NCBI RefSeq assembly: GCF_038039535.1
Contig: NZ_JBBPHP010000032.1
Location: 1 to 64,000 of the forward strand
Direction: 5' to 3'
DNA: 64,000 bases
From: Catalinimonas sp038039535
GTDB taxonomy: Bacteria > Bacteroidota > Bacteroidia > Cytophagales > Cyclobacteriaceae
Below are positions 16,993-26,063 of the stretch, piece by piece; position 1 is the stretch's first letter; each line of letters begins with the position of its first letter. Under the pieces are notes generated by a model that was given only the letters and a program-made list of their open reading frames with translations, did not search any database and was not told the DNA's origin. A program made the translations under genes and the position numbers.

Positions 16993-18231
16993 CTATTTTT
17001 TCGTTTTTGGTCCGATTAAGTATCTAGGCTTTGTTTCACTGGGCGGTAAAGTCCGTGGTGCCTTTAGGTTTTCATTAACCGAGGGGGACTGTATTCTGGC
17101 AGCTTGCTTTCCATCCAGCATGCGGCTCTGCGAAATCTGGTTTGTATGCCTTGAACCATAAAAGACTCTGCCAGGAGTACTGTTGCTACCAGAGACGACA
17201 TTTCTTGTACGGACTGGACTGGCAGTATAATTTTTATGGACATCAGGATTTCTTTGTGTTCCCATCATGACCAATCCTGAAGGACTGCGCTCCCCTCCTC
17301 CCCCACTGGGAATAATAGGTTTGTGAGCTGCCTTCGTTGCTGCACTTGTGGCTTTTGAAGTGCCTCCTGATGCCGCTAATCGTCCAACGCCTACAGCTGT
17401 GGCCAGAGGCGCCATAACCATTTTGGATCCAGACATGGCTACAACTGTCTGACCAATGGCCATAGAGGATAGATAAGGCACAAAGAAGTACATAATAGCA
17501 GAGAGCGCCGTAAGTAAGCCAATGGTCATTTCTTCGTCACCGCCAAAAGCGATATCAGCCAGTATTTGAACATTTAGGGCCTGCATGATCGCGTCCAGTA
17601 AAGCAAGCGTCACATTCCAGTAGCATACCACTATGAAGTTTTTTATCCAATGGGCTGCCATGCCCTGAAAACCAGGAATCAGACTCAGTACTAGTGGAAT
17701 CGGTCCCACAATGAGCATGTATGCATACACTATATTTTTGAAAACTATCATGCCGGCACGAATAAGCACACTCAAAGCCTGCCAGCTTAGAGCTGTAGCA
17801 AGACCCCACCAGTTTTGAATCCAGTCAAAAGGATTGGCTTGATCTGAAATGTAGCCTGCCCAGTTTTGGACGAGTTCCCACATGCTTTGCTCTTCTTCTT
17901 CAACCCCTAATTTTTCTTTTAATGCTTCCCATATATTGGTGAGCCTGAATGAAAGTTCAGCTTCTCCTCTGATATATTCTGCCAAACCCAGAAAAGCATC
18001 ACCTATCATAGTTATGATTTCTCTATAGGTTAGAAGCCCAATAATTATCAATAGGATAGGTACAAACTGAGGAATAGTAAACCTAAATCTATAGGACGTA
18101 TAGCTTTTGAAAATTTCAACAAAGATGCGCAATGCCAGCAATACTGAAGCAAAACTGAGTGCAGCCTTATTGGATAGAGCCATTAGTCTGGCCACCATAT
18201 TCTCTAATTGCCAATCTGCAAAAACTTCCAT
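16993..18231 (-). CDS. traJ: Conjugation protein TraJ (VirB6-like, polytopic)
   Basis: A 412-residue protein with at least six membrane segments between about residues 17 and 260, including FVPILLIIIGLL and MILIVGPIPLVLSLIPGF-type stretches. It ends in a 130-residue polar tail rich in Ser, Gly, Pro and Arg, probably cytosolic and disordered. This is the VirB6/TrbL type of inner-membrane channel protein. Its start overlaps the stop of the VirB4 gene by one base, indicating coupled translation. The long low-complexity tail is more variable than the rest of the family. Confidence 0.85.
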   Translation of the reverse strand: MEVFADWQLENMVARLMALSNKAALSFASVLLALRIFVEIFKSYTSYRFRFTIPQFVPILLIIIGLLTYREIITMIGDAFLGLAEYIRGEAELSFRLTNIWEALKEKLGVEEEEQSMWELVQNWAGYISDQANPFDWIQNWWGLATALSWQALSVLIRAGMIVFKNIVYAYMLIVGPIPLVLSLIPGFQGMAAHWIKNFIVVCYWNVTLALLDAIMQALNVQILADIAFGGDEEMTIGLLTALSAIMYFFVPYLSSMAIGQTVVAMSGSKMVMAPLATAVGVGRLAASGGTSKATSAATKAAHKPIIPSGGGGERSPSGLVMMGTQRNPDVHKNYTASPVRTRNVVSGSNSTPGRVFYGSRHTNQISQSRMLDGKQAARIQSPSVNENLKAPRTLPPSETKPRYLIGPKTKK

Positions 18232-20687
18232 TAGACCACTGACATTTTCTGTGCTACAAATTCCTCTAAAGCCAAAGCCTGGCTACCGTATTTTTTCATT
18301 AGCCTTCTAAACTCATTTCTTTCTTTGGGCTTGGAAGAAAGTACTGCCGCATGTTGCGGAGGCGCTTCCAGGGCGTATACCCTAACATCTTCTCCCATCT
18401 TGACCAGAATATCTCTAAAATCTCCACCATCCCTAAGAGAAAACAACAATTCCCTTGCATGATTAGTAAAACCCAGTGCTGAAGCGGCTTCCTCAGCTAG
18501 CTTGGCGTCTGTATGCCGCAAAATTACTTTAGTCGCTGCATTGGCCAGGATAGCCTTATGATGAATACTGCTTGTTATGTCGTTTATATTCTGCGTGATG
18601 ATCCAAATAGAGCCATTCAATTTACGTATGGTACGAAACATCGCCTGCATAAAGTCTCCTAGGGTGCCCTCCAGCATAGACCATGCTTCATCTATGTAGA
18701 TAAACTTTTCATCATCCGGAAACCGGTCTAACTGATCAAGAACCAACTGGATAATAAGTTGGGTAACAATGGGATAAATCATTTCTTTCTCCTGAATACG
18801 TGCCAAGTCAAAGCAAATCAGTGGATATTCGCTTAAATCTCTCTGCTTTTCTCCATTGAGCAACTCTTTCATTGGGCCATTGTAAAAAGGCCGTAACACA
18901 CGAAGAAACTCTACAATGTCAAAATACTGAAAGTCTGCCTTAAGATCTTCATTGTGAGCAGCGCTTTTGCGAAGTTCCTGACAGAACTCGTAAAATGTAT
19001 TAAACTTTGCGGGAAGCTTATGTTCGTTGATATGCGCATAGTAGCTGATCAGAATTTCCAGTAAGATACTCTTCTCAATATTTTTAATAGAATTGACAGC
19101 ATCTACTCCTTTCCACATCGTACTCAGCAAGCTCAATAGGAAATCCAGTTTATCATCACCATACATGTACTTTCCATGCTCATCCTGGGTCACCTGAAAT
19201 GGAGCGAAAGCCATCGGCTTTTGAGGATCATATTCAAAGTATGTATCTTCAAATTGTTCCCCATTAAGCATCAGCAAAGTATTTCGGTAAGTGCCTCCTA
19301 CGTCTATGATCACCTGCCGGGCTCCACGTTCCTTGCGCTGAATCATAAAATATCCATTGGTAAAGGATTTACCCCCACCAGTCTCTCCTACAATAATAGC
19401 ATTTTGGTTGGTAAGGCTGGTATTAAAGAAGTTTACCTGTACGGGGTTTCTAAAACGGTCACATAGCATATCCCCATGTGTGGCACTGCGGGTGTTGCTT
19501 ATAAAATTAAAATATTTGCAGGCCATTTCATCGCTCATCAGCATCCACCGGTAGTTGTTATAGGCGTTGCCCGGTGTGTTGGCAAAATACAGTGCCAACG
19601 TATCCGAGCTTTCTACAATGCATTCAGAATTGGCAATGCTTCTCATATCCCGCTTAGCTTGTTCCAGGTAATTCTGACGTATGGCCTGATCTGAATCATA
19701 GATCATCACATTGACCGAAACAGAAACCAGCCTTTGACTGCTATTTCGTATCATCGCAGTGAACTCTTCTATATTACCTCCCGCTAGATCATTGTCTTGT
19801 GTACCCATCCAATCCATGGTAGAATTCCAGAACCTGTTCTGATCCAGTCGGCTTAGTTCCTTTTCTGTGTTTTCTATTTTTATAGTTGTCGTTGTGATAT
19901 GGGGTATTTGCATATAGTTACCTAAGAGGTAAGTATATGGTGCGGTAACCCCATGCACGTTCATTACGGCATCTTCTATAAAATTTCCCCTGCTCCGCAT
20001 AGAGATCAGGTTCAATCTCTTTTCTCCTACTTGTATGCCATCCAGATCTGCAGATACTGCACAAGCTAAATTTTGGTGGTTATCCTCTTCAAAATTTAGG
20101 GTGTAATACTGGGAATACATGATTTTAAGCTCTTCCTCTCTCATCCTGCTGAATGATACACCATGAACCCCCTGTAGACCATTAATAAATTCAGTAGCTT
20201 GTAATTCCACCTTCTCTAAAGCTTCCTCAATTTGTCCGAAAGCATTGCCCAACATGCTTTTTGATGCCATTAAAAGGGTATTGAAGGGATGTATGCTGTT
20301 TCGTTTTTTGTTTTGAGGTGGAAAACTGATGAATAGATATCCTTTATGATGCAATACCATACTGTGCGCAAAATGTTGTTGCGTTTTTAGCTCGAAATAC
20401 TCTCTTGCACCAGCGTCACCTTGGTATTCCTCGAAATAGTAAACATCAGTTTTCTGTAGCACTGCTTCTTCAGGAAAAGAGGAAAGCTGCTGTGCCAGGC
20501 TATTATTAAAGGAAGCATAATGTGCCGCTGACCAAGTTTCCATTTCGGCAGCATGGATACGGAACCCCACTGCCACATGGCCATCACGAAATACTACTTT
20601 ATTGTTTTCAAAGCTAAAGATAGGGATAGCTTCTCTAAGATCACGTTCATCTCTTCTTCTTTTGGGTCGGTTGATGAGGTTGATCAT
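18231..20687 (-). CDS. traG: Conjugation ATPase TraG (VirB4-like)
   Basis: An 818-residue cytosolic ATPase with Walker A GETGGGKS at about residues 431-438 and Walker B FIYIDEAWSML at about 660-670. The N-terminal half has the VirB4 assembly domain (FRDGHVAVGFRIH near residue 35), and the C-terminal HAA region follows a GSIWIITQNI sensor motif. VirB4 powers pilus biogenesis and substrate handover at the inner-membrane channel. The start ATG at 20687 lies inside the VirB3-like gene (41-base overlap). Length and motif order are normal for the TraG family of conjugative transposons. Confidence 0.93.
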   Translation of the reverse strand: MINLINRPKRRRDERDLREAIPIFSFENNKVVFRDGHVAVGFRIHAAEMETWSAAHYASFNNSLAQQLSSFPEEAVLQKTDVYYFEEYQGDAGAREYFELKTQQHFAHSMVLHHKGYLFISFPPQNKKRNSIHPFNTLLMASKSMLGNAFGQIEEALEKVELQATEFINGLQGVHGVSFSRMREEELKIMYSQYYTLNFEEDNHQNLACAVSADLDGIQVGEKRLNLISMRSRGNFIEDAVMNVHGVTAPYTYLLGNYMQIPHITTTTIKIENTEKELSRLDQNRFWNSTMDWMGTQDNDLAGGNIEEFTAMIRNSSQRLVSVSVNVMIYDSDQAIRQNYLEQAKRDMRSIANSECIVESSDTLALYFANTPGNAYNNYRWMLMSDEMACKYFNFISNTRSATHGDMLCDRFRNPVQVNFFNTSLTNQNAIIVGETGGGKSFTNGYFMIQRKERGARQVIIDVGGTYRNTLLMLNGEQFEDTYFEYDPQKPMAFAPFQVTQDEHGKYMYGDDKLDFLLSLLSTMWKGVDAVNSIKNIEKSILLEILISYYAHINEHKLPAKFNTFYEFCQELRKSAAHNEDLKADFQYFDIVEFLRVLRPFYNGPMKELLNGEKQRDLSEYPLICFDLARIQEKEMIYPIVTQLIIQLVLDQLDRFPDDEKFIYIDEAWSMLEGTLGDFMQAMFRTIRKLNGSIWIITQNINDITSSIHHKAILANAATKVILRHTDAKLAEEAASALGFTNHARELLFSLRDGGDFRDILVKMGEDVRVYALEAPPQHAAVLSSKPKERNEFRRLMKKYGSQALALEEFVAQKMSVV

Positions 20688-20979
20688 ATTGAAAAAGGTT
20701 TGGTCGTATGATGTAAAGTTTTTTAGGAGTCAATAGCCAGGCTACCCGACTGTGTAAGTACATAGGTGCTTTCTGTTTGTTGGACCTCCTAAGCATAATG
20801 AAAAGTACAATTGTAACCAGCAGTATGATCGGGTATACCAATTTGGGCAATACGATCCAGTTACGCAGCAGGTTCACTACAAAAAATAGTACCATAGAAA
20901 CCGATAGAAATACTCCCCAGTCTTCAAAAGAGATTCCAAATATTCCTGTCGGTTTATCAAGTCTCTTAAAGCTTTTCAT
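20647..20979 (-). CDS. traF: Conjugation protein TraF (VirB3-like)
   Basis: A 110-residue inner-membrane protein with two hydrophobic segments (about residues 22-40 and 46-64), a basic cytosolic tail and a YLHSRVAWLLTPKKLYIIRP segment after the membrane part. VirB3 homologues associate with VirB4, and here the reading frames overlap by 41 bases, which supports joint production. It lies 8 bases after the VirB2-like pilin gene. Confidence 0.82.
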   Translation of the reverse strand: MKSFKRLDKPTGIFGISFEDWGVFLSVSMVLFFVVNLLRNWIVLPKLVYPIILLVTIVLFIMLRRSNKQKAPMYLHSRVAWLLTPKKLYIIRPNLFQYDQPHQPTQKKKR

Positions 20980-20987
20980 ATCTGAAA

Positions 20988-21362
20988 TTAATTGCCCCCA
21001 TTAATTCCTTGAACTGAAAATTGGTCTGTACCACCAAAGTAGCTAAATATTTCATCCTTATAAGTAGTATAAGCGCCCCAGAGCAGTAAGCCGATGAAGA
21101 GGCCGATGGTATAATCCTTCCACTGAGGATTTTTTGTAAAAACAAACCAGATAACTGCTATCAGAGCCAATCCGCAGGCCACTGGAAAAGCAATGTTGAT
21201 CAGTTGGATGATGGTTTGGGAAATACGATTGGCACCTGCTACTATGCCTTGCGCATGTGCAGCTGTTGAAAGAGTTAACATTAAAAAGCTGAATGCCAGT
21301 AATGTGCGGGAGAAAGATTTGATTTTCCCCTTTTCAGAGATACTAATCAGAAGTTTCTTCAT
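20988..21362 (-). CDS. traE: Conjugation protein TraE (VirB2-like pilin)
   Basis: A 124-residue pilin precursor: a long N-terminal signal ending AHA-QG, then two membrane helices (about residues 54-75 and 84-98) separated by a short polar loop (KNPQWKDYT), then a polar Gly/Asn tail. This matches VirB2 and Bacteroidota TraE. It begins inside a small upstream basic ORF (20-base overlap) at the head of the mating-pair operon. Confidence 0.85.
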   Translation of the reverse strand: MKKLLISISEKGKIKSFSRTLLAFSFLMLTLSTAAHAQGIVAGANRISQTIIQLINIAFPVACGLALIAVIWFVFTKNPQWKDYTIGLFIGLLLWGAYTTYKDEIFSYFGGTDQFSVQGINGGN

Positions 21363-21579
21363 GATGTTGCTGTTTAAGTTGTGATTGAAATTGATGAAAA
21401 GTTTTAAGCCGTTCTTTCATATTGGAATGCGCCTTCTCCTGAAAGATTTTCGCATAAGCTTTTCTATGCTTGTCCTTAGCTGAGATTTTCTGTTTCCCCA
21501 GGTCTTCATCAGAACAGCGGTAACAAATTCTCTTCAGGTTATGGCAATTCCTTACTTTTTTCTTATATATGTTCCACAT
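21343..21579 (-). CDS. Small basic protein at the head of the tra operon
   Basis: A 78-residue, strongly basic and helical product (MWNIYKKKVRN...) with two CysxxCys-like spacings near the start (NCHNLKRICYRC). I do not recognise it. The ATG at 21579 is preferred to a TTG at 21609. Its 3' end overlaps traE by 20 bases, so it is the likely first gene of the leftward operon. A regulatory role is possible because an inverted repeat covers its start, but nothing confirms it. Confidence 0.5.
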   Translation of the reverse strand: MWNIYKKKVRNCHNLKRICYRCSDEDLGKQKISAKDKHRKAYAKIFQEKAHSNMKERLKTFHQFQSQLKQQHHEETSD

Positions 21580-21600
21580 TTCAATAAATACTATTGAAAT
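21578..21600 (-). promoter_or_regulatory. Inverted repeat overlapping the first tra-operon start codon
   Basis: ATTTCAATA at 21578-21586 and TATTGAAAT at 21592-21600 are perfect 9-base arms separated by five bases. The ATG of the small first gene overlaps the left arm. A repressor bound here, or the matching mRNA hairpin, would block expression of the whole leftward operon. Confidence 0.5.
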
Positions 21601-21640
21601 TATTTGCAAGGTATCAAAAAATTATTGAGGTCAAAAAAAT

Positions 21641-21668
21641 CACTAAAAAAAGTTAGTGTGTGATCACA
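21641..21668. promoter_or_regulatory. Paired palindromes between the divergent tra operon and primase gene
   Basis: CACTAA (21641-21646) and TTAGTG (21653-21658) form one inverted repeat, directly followed by the perfect palindrome TGTGATCACA (21659-21668). They lie 52-80 bases before the primase ATG in the divergent intergenic region, a likely place for an operator controlling both directions. Confidence 0.45.
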
Positions 21669-21720
21669 TTTTCTAAAGCGAGTGGTACCTCAATCATGAA
21701 CTCTATAAAATGGAACTTCT

Positions 21721-23448
21721 ATGGAATACTCATCATTTCGCGATGAACTAAACTATTATAAAGAGAATATTGACATTCGTGACTATCTGGAAACCTCAGG
21801 TTATACTTTGGATAAAACCAGGGATACAGCTCGCTACAGAGCTTATTCTAATCAGGAAAATGGCGATAAAATATATATTCCCAGAAACAGTAAGTATGGT
21901 GTCCCCAATTACTACGTGAACCAGTTTGACAATGATGATAAAGGCACCGTGATAGACTTTGTGATGAGCAGAGAGCAAAAATCATTGAATGAAGCCAGGC
22001 TTACACTCAGGGATTTTCAACAAGGTTATGTACCTACAGTGAGACAACAACAAACTGTACCTGTCCATGAAGAAAAGAATACAGATGAACGCCGGCAGTA
22101 TATGGTGGAAAAAATTGCAAAAGAATATCCATCCGGATTGGATGATGAATACCTGGAAAAGCGGCTGCTCTCTTCTGCTACTCTTCATCATTCTGCTTTC
22201 AAAGGCAAAATAAAACTGAATGAAGTTTCTGATGACAAATGGGTTGTATTCCCTCTGGAAAATGAACAGGGTAAGCCAACAGGTTTGTCTATGAAGGGAA
22301 ATGGTAAAGAAAGAATATTGGGTGAAAAAAGCGGAGTGTGGATTTCTCATCCAAGCATGCCAGGAAAGGAAGTGGATCAACTGGTGATTACGGAACATCC
22401 AATTGATGCCATGAGTTATCATCAACTTCATGGAGACTCACAGCAGAACCATAATACAGTATATCTGGCTACTGCAGGCAACCCATCTCATAAACAACTG
22501 GAGGTTATTCAATCTAAGGTAAATGAATTACAACCAAAAGAGATTGTATTAGCCAACGATAATGATAAAGCTGGTCATCAGTATGATGAAAAATATCGGG
22601 AGAAGCTGCAATCCGGTAATACCCCCACCAGAATAGAAAAATCTCAATTTAAAGACTGGAATGCTGACCTTTATGCTACGGCACTTTATCGGACAAGACT
22701 TTTAGACCGGACAATGAATAATCCTCGTCAAGTACAGCTGGAAAGCAAGACCAAAGCCAGTCCTGAGCTTGAAATAGTATTAGAGCATAAAAAATATAGA
22801 GAGCTTACTAAAGATCAAAAACAGTACCTTCCCTCCTATTTTATTGAGCGAACCATAGAGGGTAAGAAGGTAGAATTTTCTTTAAAAGAAGTAGCTTTCA
22901 TCAACAATGATAAAAAATTGGAAATGCAACTGGGTAATCATGCAGGTAGCAAGCAATTTGACAAAGCATTTGTGGCAGAAAAAACGCAGGATGTTGAAGA
23001 TAATGCAGTACTGAATAAAAAACAGGAAAAATCCCTGCAATCAAAGGATACCCCTGAAACAATCAAAAAAAGAATCAATCAAGTTTATGAAAAAAATGAT
23101 AAAAGACAGCAAGCAATTCAGGAAGCAGACAATTACGTCAAAAACCAGGCTCCAAACACCCAAAAGCTTGAGGCTGAACCCCAGGAAAATAGAGGTGTTG
23201 ATAAAGTAGATGGATTTATGGCTACACAGAAACGATATAATCATCAAATAGATGCTTTGCAGCAAAAGATCGCTGGTAACCCGGCACATGAGGAAATGTC
23301 ACGGAAGCTGCACTACTACAAAAACTATCCCCACCTCAACGACCAGGAAATAGATACCTATATTTCTATTGAAGATAAAATGAGCTCCCAACAGCCAGGG
23401 CATACCAAAAGCTTGGCTAGACAGCAGGATAAAGAAATTGGAATTTAA
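21721..23448 (+). CDS. Toprim-domain primase-like protein (DUF3991/TraP type)
   Basis: A 575-residue protein. The N-terminus (IDIRDYLETSGYTLDKTRDTARYRAYSN) is the CHC2-like/DUF3991 lead of mobile-element primases. A Toprim core follows, with LVITEHPIDAMSYHQL at about residues 221-236 (catalytic Glu), the strand TVYLATAG and VLANDNDKAG at about 276-285 (metal-binding Asp pair). The remaining 270 residues are charged and helical, with a DUF3945-like segment (LTKDQKQYLPS). It would prime complementary-strand synthesis after transfer. It is divergent from the mating-pair operon and followed by 550 bases without a gene. Confidence 0.82.
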   Translation: MEYSSFRDELNYYKENIDIRDYLETSGYTLDKTRDTARYRAYSNQENGDKIYIPRNSKYGVPNYYVNQFDNDDKGTVIDFVMSREQKSLNEARLTLRDFQQGYVPTVRQQQTVPVHEEKNTDERRQYMVEKIAKEYPSGLDDEYLEKRLLSSATLHHSAFKGKIKLNEVSDDKWVVFPLENEQGKPTGLSMKGNGKERILGEKSGVWISHPSMPGKEVDQLVITEHPIDAMSYHQLHGDSQQNHNTVYLATAGNPSHKQLEVIQSKVNELQPKEIVLANDNDKAGHQYDEKYREKLQSGNTPTRIEKSQFKDWNADLYATALYRTRLLDRTMNNPRQVQLESKTKASPELEIVLEHKKYRELTKDQKQYLPSYFIERTIEGKKVEFSLKEVAFINNDKKLEMQLGNHAGSKQFDKAFVAEKTQDVEDNAVLNKKQEKSLQSKDTPETIKKRINQVYEKNDKRQQAIQEADNYVKNQAPNTQKLEAEPQENRGVDKVDGFMATQKRYNHQIDALQQKIAGNPAHEEMSRKLHYYKNYPHLNDQEIDTYISIEDKMSSQQPGHTKSLARQQDKEIGI

Positions 23449-23999
23449 AATATTCAAAACGCACTGTAAATTTCACTTTGAAAATTGCAGGTACTATAAA
23501 CCCTATATAAGAACACAAATATTACACTTTTCTAGGGGCTTTACAGTTATTGGATTCAAACCTATATTTTCTTCTTTTGGTATGAATTGATATGTTCGGC
23601 AGTGTACAAATACTATCCAATATGAGATAGTTGAGTGGGCTTCCCACAAGGGTCGGGCTCTCGTGACTCGCTGGCATACCCACAAACCAACACGAGCTCA
23701 AACAAACACTCCATCCCTAAGCCGGGAGACGATAAAACAAAAGGGAAAAAAATGCAAAAGGTATTCCAACTGGATCATTTCAGTTAAAATAGTTATCCTT
23801 TTTTATCATATTTAATTTAATAAAAAGCTTATTGTTTCCTTTTTTAGCTTGATATTTAACCTATATTATCATATATTTATGTATTGATTCGGTGATAAGT
23901 AAAGCGATTATGATAGTAAAGGATAATCTAAAATAGCGAAGCTGAACTCCCAATTTTTACTAATGAGTAATTTATGTTTAACCAAATAAATAGTTTACC
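23449..23999. other. Gene-free region with a GC-rich, hairpin-forming core
   Basis: No convincing gene. Within an AT-rich stretch, 23632-23735 is clearly GC-richer and can fold: GTGGG-CTT-CCCAC at 23635-23647, and CTCGTG (23660-23665) pairing with CACGAG (23691-23696). A 60-codon minus-strand frame crosses it but has no family features. It could be a structured RNA, part of a transfer origin, or a remnant repeat. The last 230 bases are AT-rich leader for the next gene. Confidence 0.4.
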
Positions 24000-24578
24000 A
24001 TGAATCAATTTGAAGAAAACACCCAGATTCCAGAAGTACATGAGGATGTTCAAACAAACACTAAACATCCAGTAGCTGACCAGCACGAGGAAGGCGAGTT
24101 ACAGGTACAAGCTAGTACTTACGACTTTGAAGAGTACCAACGTCTGGTAAGTGAAGCAGAAGATCTAAAAAATAAGAAAGGGAAAGTCTCTATCGTACCT
24201 AAGTATTATGAGTTTAAAACTTCTTTGCAGGATGTTATGAAAAATGCCGAAAAGAAAAAAGGAAAAGATAGAGAACAGTATCTTGAAATGGCTTTGGTAG
24301 ATACAAAAACGCAGGGCTTTTATGAGGGTATACATGAGCTAGAGGTTTCTAGCATTGACAAAGAAAGCGGTGAAGTGTTGACTAGTAAACGTCAGGCTGT
24401 TAGATGGATAGGTTCAGAGGGCTTGTATATCAATTTTGGTAAGCAATTAATCAACGCTTTTCAACGTGCTGAAGTACCTTTGGGTACTCCTGTAGAAATT
24501 CAGTTTGTATGTGAGGAGAAGGTGAAGAGCAAAGAAGGAGCTACCGTCAAAATTTATGAAATTTATCCATTAATCTAA
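24000..24578 (+). CDS. Conserved mobile-element protein of unknown function
   Basis: A 192-residue soluble protein. The first 45 residues are acidic and probably disordered. The rest is a beta-rich domain with YEFKTSLQDVMKNAEKKKGKDREQYLEMALVDT-like text, where a helix is followed by strands, and a C-terminal VKIYEIYP strand. I do not recognise it. The next gene encodes a DUF932 protein about 85 bases on, and the two share the same leader before the ATG (AGTTTACC-ATG against AGTTTACCA-ATG), so they are probably expressed alike. A single-strand-DNA-binding or recombination role is possible but unsupported. Confidence 0.6.
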   Translation: MNQFEENTQIPEVHEDVQTNTKHPVADQHEEGELQVQASTYDFEEYQRLVSEAEDLKNKKGKVSIVPKYYEFKTSLQDVMKNAEKKKGKDREQYLEMALVDTKTQGFYEGIHELEVSSIDKESGEVLTSKRQAVRWIGSEGLYINFGKQLINAFQRAEVPLGTPVEIQFVCEEKVKSKEGATVKIYEIYPLI

Positions 24579-24664
24579 ATATAAGTAAAAAGGGGTAATT
24601 GCCATTCGCAGTGGCACCTACCCCTATGTTTAACCTGGGCAATAAGCCCAAAATTAGTTTACCA

Positions 24665-25525
24665 ATGGCAAATATAGTAAAAACATACAATTATGAGCAA
24701 GGCAAAGAAGCTGTATTAAATTCTACACTTAGTTGGGAAGTAGAAGAGCACGCCATTTATGATGCGGAAGGTAATGTTATTCCTGAATGGAAGTCAATCC
24801 GCCGCAATGACGATAAGACCTGTTTAAATATCTGTAAAGGCTCCTACACCCCTACCCCAAACCAAATGTTAAAAGAGTGTGCAGAAAAATTAGCTTCGGA
24901 AACAGGTTTTGAAATTGCCGGATTTGATACATTTCAAAAAGGGAAAAAAGTACTAGCATTTTTACAGAACCCTGAAGAAAATGAAATCGCTGGTCACAAA
25001 CTGAATGATTATTTATTGATTGGTAATTCCCATGATTACAGCAGTGGATTTTGGATTGGAAATACAACAATGATGCTTCGTTGCAGCAATCAATTTACAA
25101 AAAGAAATCAACACTTCAGCGTAAGCCATACCAGTAACAGTAAAACGAGAATTGATAAACTATTGCGAAGTTTTGATACCTACTTACAACAAAATAAACT
25201 CATGTATCAGGAGTTTGAACGCTTTGTGAATGTGCCGATAGAATTATCTACTATTGATGAAGCAATTGCAGAAGTGATGAATATTTCGTCAAATGAAAAG
25301 GTTAGCACCCGTAAAAAGAACCTTTACGATCAAGCTATTGCCAGTATTCACAGAGAGTGTTTTGATTTAGGTAAAAACGTATGGGGATTGTTTAATGGTT
25401 TTACTCACTTTACAACGCATGTGAAAAAAACCAAAGAGAAAACATTTGGAAATGCATTAGGTAGCATGGCAGATATCAACGATAGAGCTTACAGTTACTG
25501 CCGGTCTATTACTCACCTAAATTAA
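24665..25525 (+). CDS. DUF932-family plasmid/phage-like protein
   Basis: A 286-residue protein with the DUF932 pattern: an N-terminal beta region, ICKGSYTPTPNQMLKECAEKL (question of which version of an allele or DNA it handles is unknown), KVLAFLQNP, DYLLIGNSHDYSSGF and MMLRCSNQF. Family members occur on plasmids, phages and conjugative elements, and their biochemical role is not settled. In-frame starts exist at 24599 (TTG), 24626 (ATG) and 24665 (ATG). The last is chosen because its leader matches that of the upstream gene. Two hairpin terminators follow the stop. Confidence 0.72.
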   Translation: MANIVKTYNYEQGKEAVLNSTLSWEVEEHAIYDAEGNVIPEWKSIRRNDDKTCLNICKGSYTPTPNQMLKECAEKLASETGFEIAGFDTFQKGKKVLAFLQNPEENEIAGHKLNDYLLIGNSHDYSSGFWIGNTTMMLRCSNQFTKRNQHFSVSHTSNSKTRIDKLLRSFDTYLQQNKLMYQEFERFVNVPIELSTIDEAIAEVMNISSNEKVSTRKKNLYDQAIASIHRECFDLGKNVWGLFNGFTHFTTHVKKTKEKTFGNALGSMADINDRAYSYCRSITHLN

Positions 25526-25533
25526 ACTAATAA

Positions 25534-25556
25534 GGGGGAAGCTTCCCCCCTCTTTT
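25534..25556 (+). terminator. Rho-independent terminator after the DUF932 gene
   Basis: A perfect GGGGGAAG/CTTCCCCC stem (25534-25549) followed by a T-rich run. Confidence 0.7.
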
Positions 25557-25569
25557 CTAAAAAATTTTT

Positions 25570-25591
25570 GGAGCCATTATGGCTCCGGTTT
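25570..25591 (+). terminator. Second hairpin terminator after the DUF932 gene
   Basis: GGAGCCA-TTA-TGGCTCC at 25570-25586 followed by GGTTTT. It backs up the stronger terminator 14 bases upstream and isolates the XRE regulator gene. Confidence 0.6.
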
Positions 25592-25670
25592 TACAGAAAA
25601 GTTTTAAAAGTCTTGATTTGATTTGAAGAATCAGCATTTAACCAGAATTCCATATCTTGTGCCTAAAAAT

Positions 25671-26063
25671 ATGAGCCAGGATATACGCCAAGATCAGAAA
25701 GCAGCCGAGGAATTAGATGCACAACGTGAGAAGATTGTCCGTCAAATAGGACAAAAATTGGAGGAACAACTTTCTACCAGAAAATTAAGCGCTAACCGCC
25801 TTGCCACAATAACCGGCATGAAGCCCGAAACTCTTTACAGAATTCGGGATGGGTCTCAATTACCTTCCTGCGAAACCATCATTAAAGTCAAGCAGATGAT
25901 TCCTGAGCTTGACTTAAATTGGTGGCTTTTTGATCAGGGTGAATCTAATCTACGATCTACAGATGGATTAAAAGCTGAGAATGAACAACTTAAAACAGAA
26001 GTAGAGAAGTATCGCAAAATGGTGAGAGAGTTAAGTCAGCTGATTGAAAAATATGAACCATGA
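25671..26063 (+). CDS. XRE-family helix-turn-helix regulator
   Basis: A 130-residue protein with a Cro/CI-type HTH at about residues 25-80: Leu-Ala-Thr-Ile-Thr-Gly-Met-Lys-Pro-Glu-Thr-Leu-Tyr-Arg-Ile-Arg-Asp-Gly is the recognition part. A PELDLNWWLFDQG motif follows, typical of Bacteroidota XRE proteins, and then a C-terminal coiled coil for dimerisation. The ATG at 25671 is preferred to the TTG at 25623. It is a candidate repressor of transfer or maintenance genes on the element. Its stop overlaps the start of a small ORF. Confidence 0.85.
   Translation: MSQDIRQDQKAAEELDAQREKIVRQIGQKLEEQLSTRKLSANRLATITGMKPETLYRIRDGSQLPSCETIIKVKQMIPELDLNWWLFDQGESNLRSTDGLKAENEQLKTEVEKYRKMVRELSQLIEKYEP

Noticed and set aside
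23503..23685. 60-codon minus-strand frame with a Cys/Arg-rich start
   Set aside because: It crosses the GC-rich hairpin region, has no family features and no leader; it is more likely a by-product of that structured sequence.
24599..24664. Upstream TTG/ATG starts for the DUF932 protein
   Set aside because: The leader before the ATG at 24665 matches that of the preceding gene, and the extra residues do not look like family sequence.
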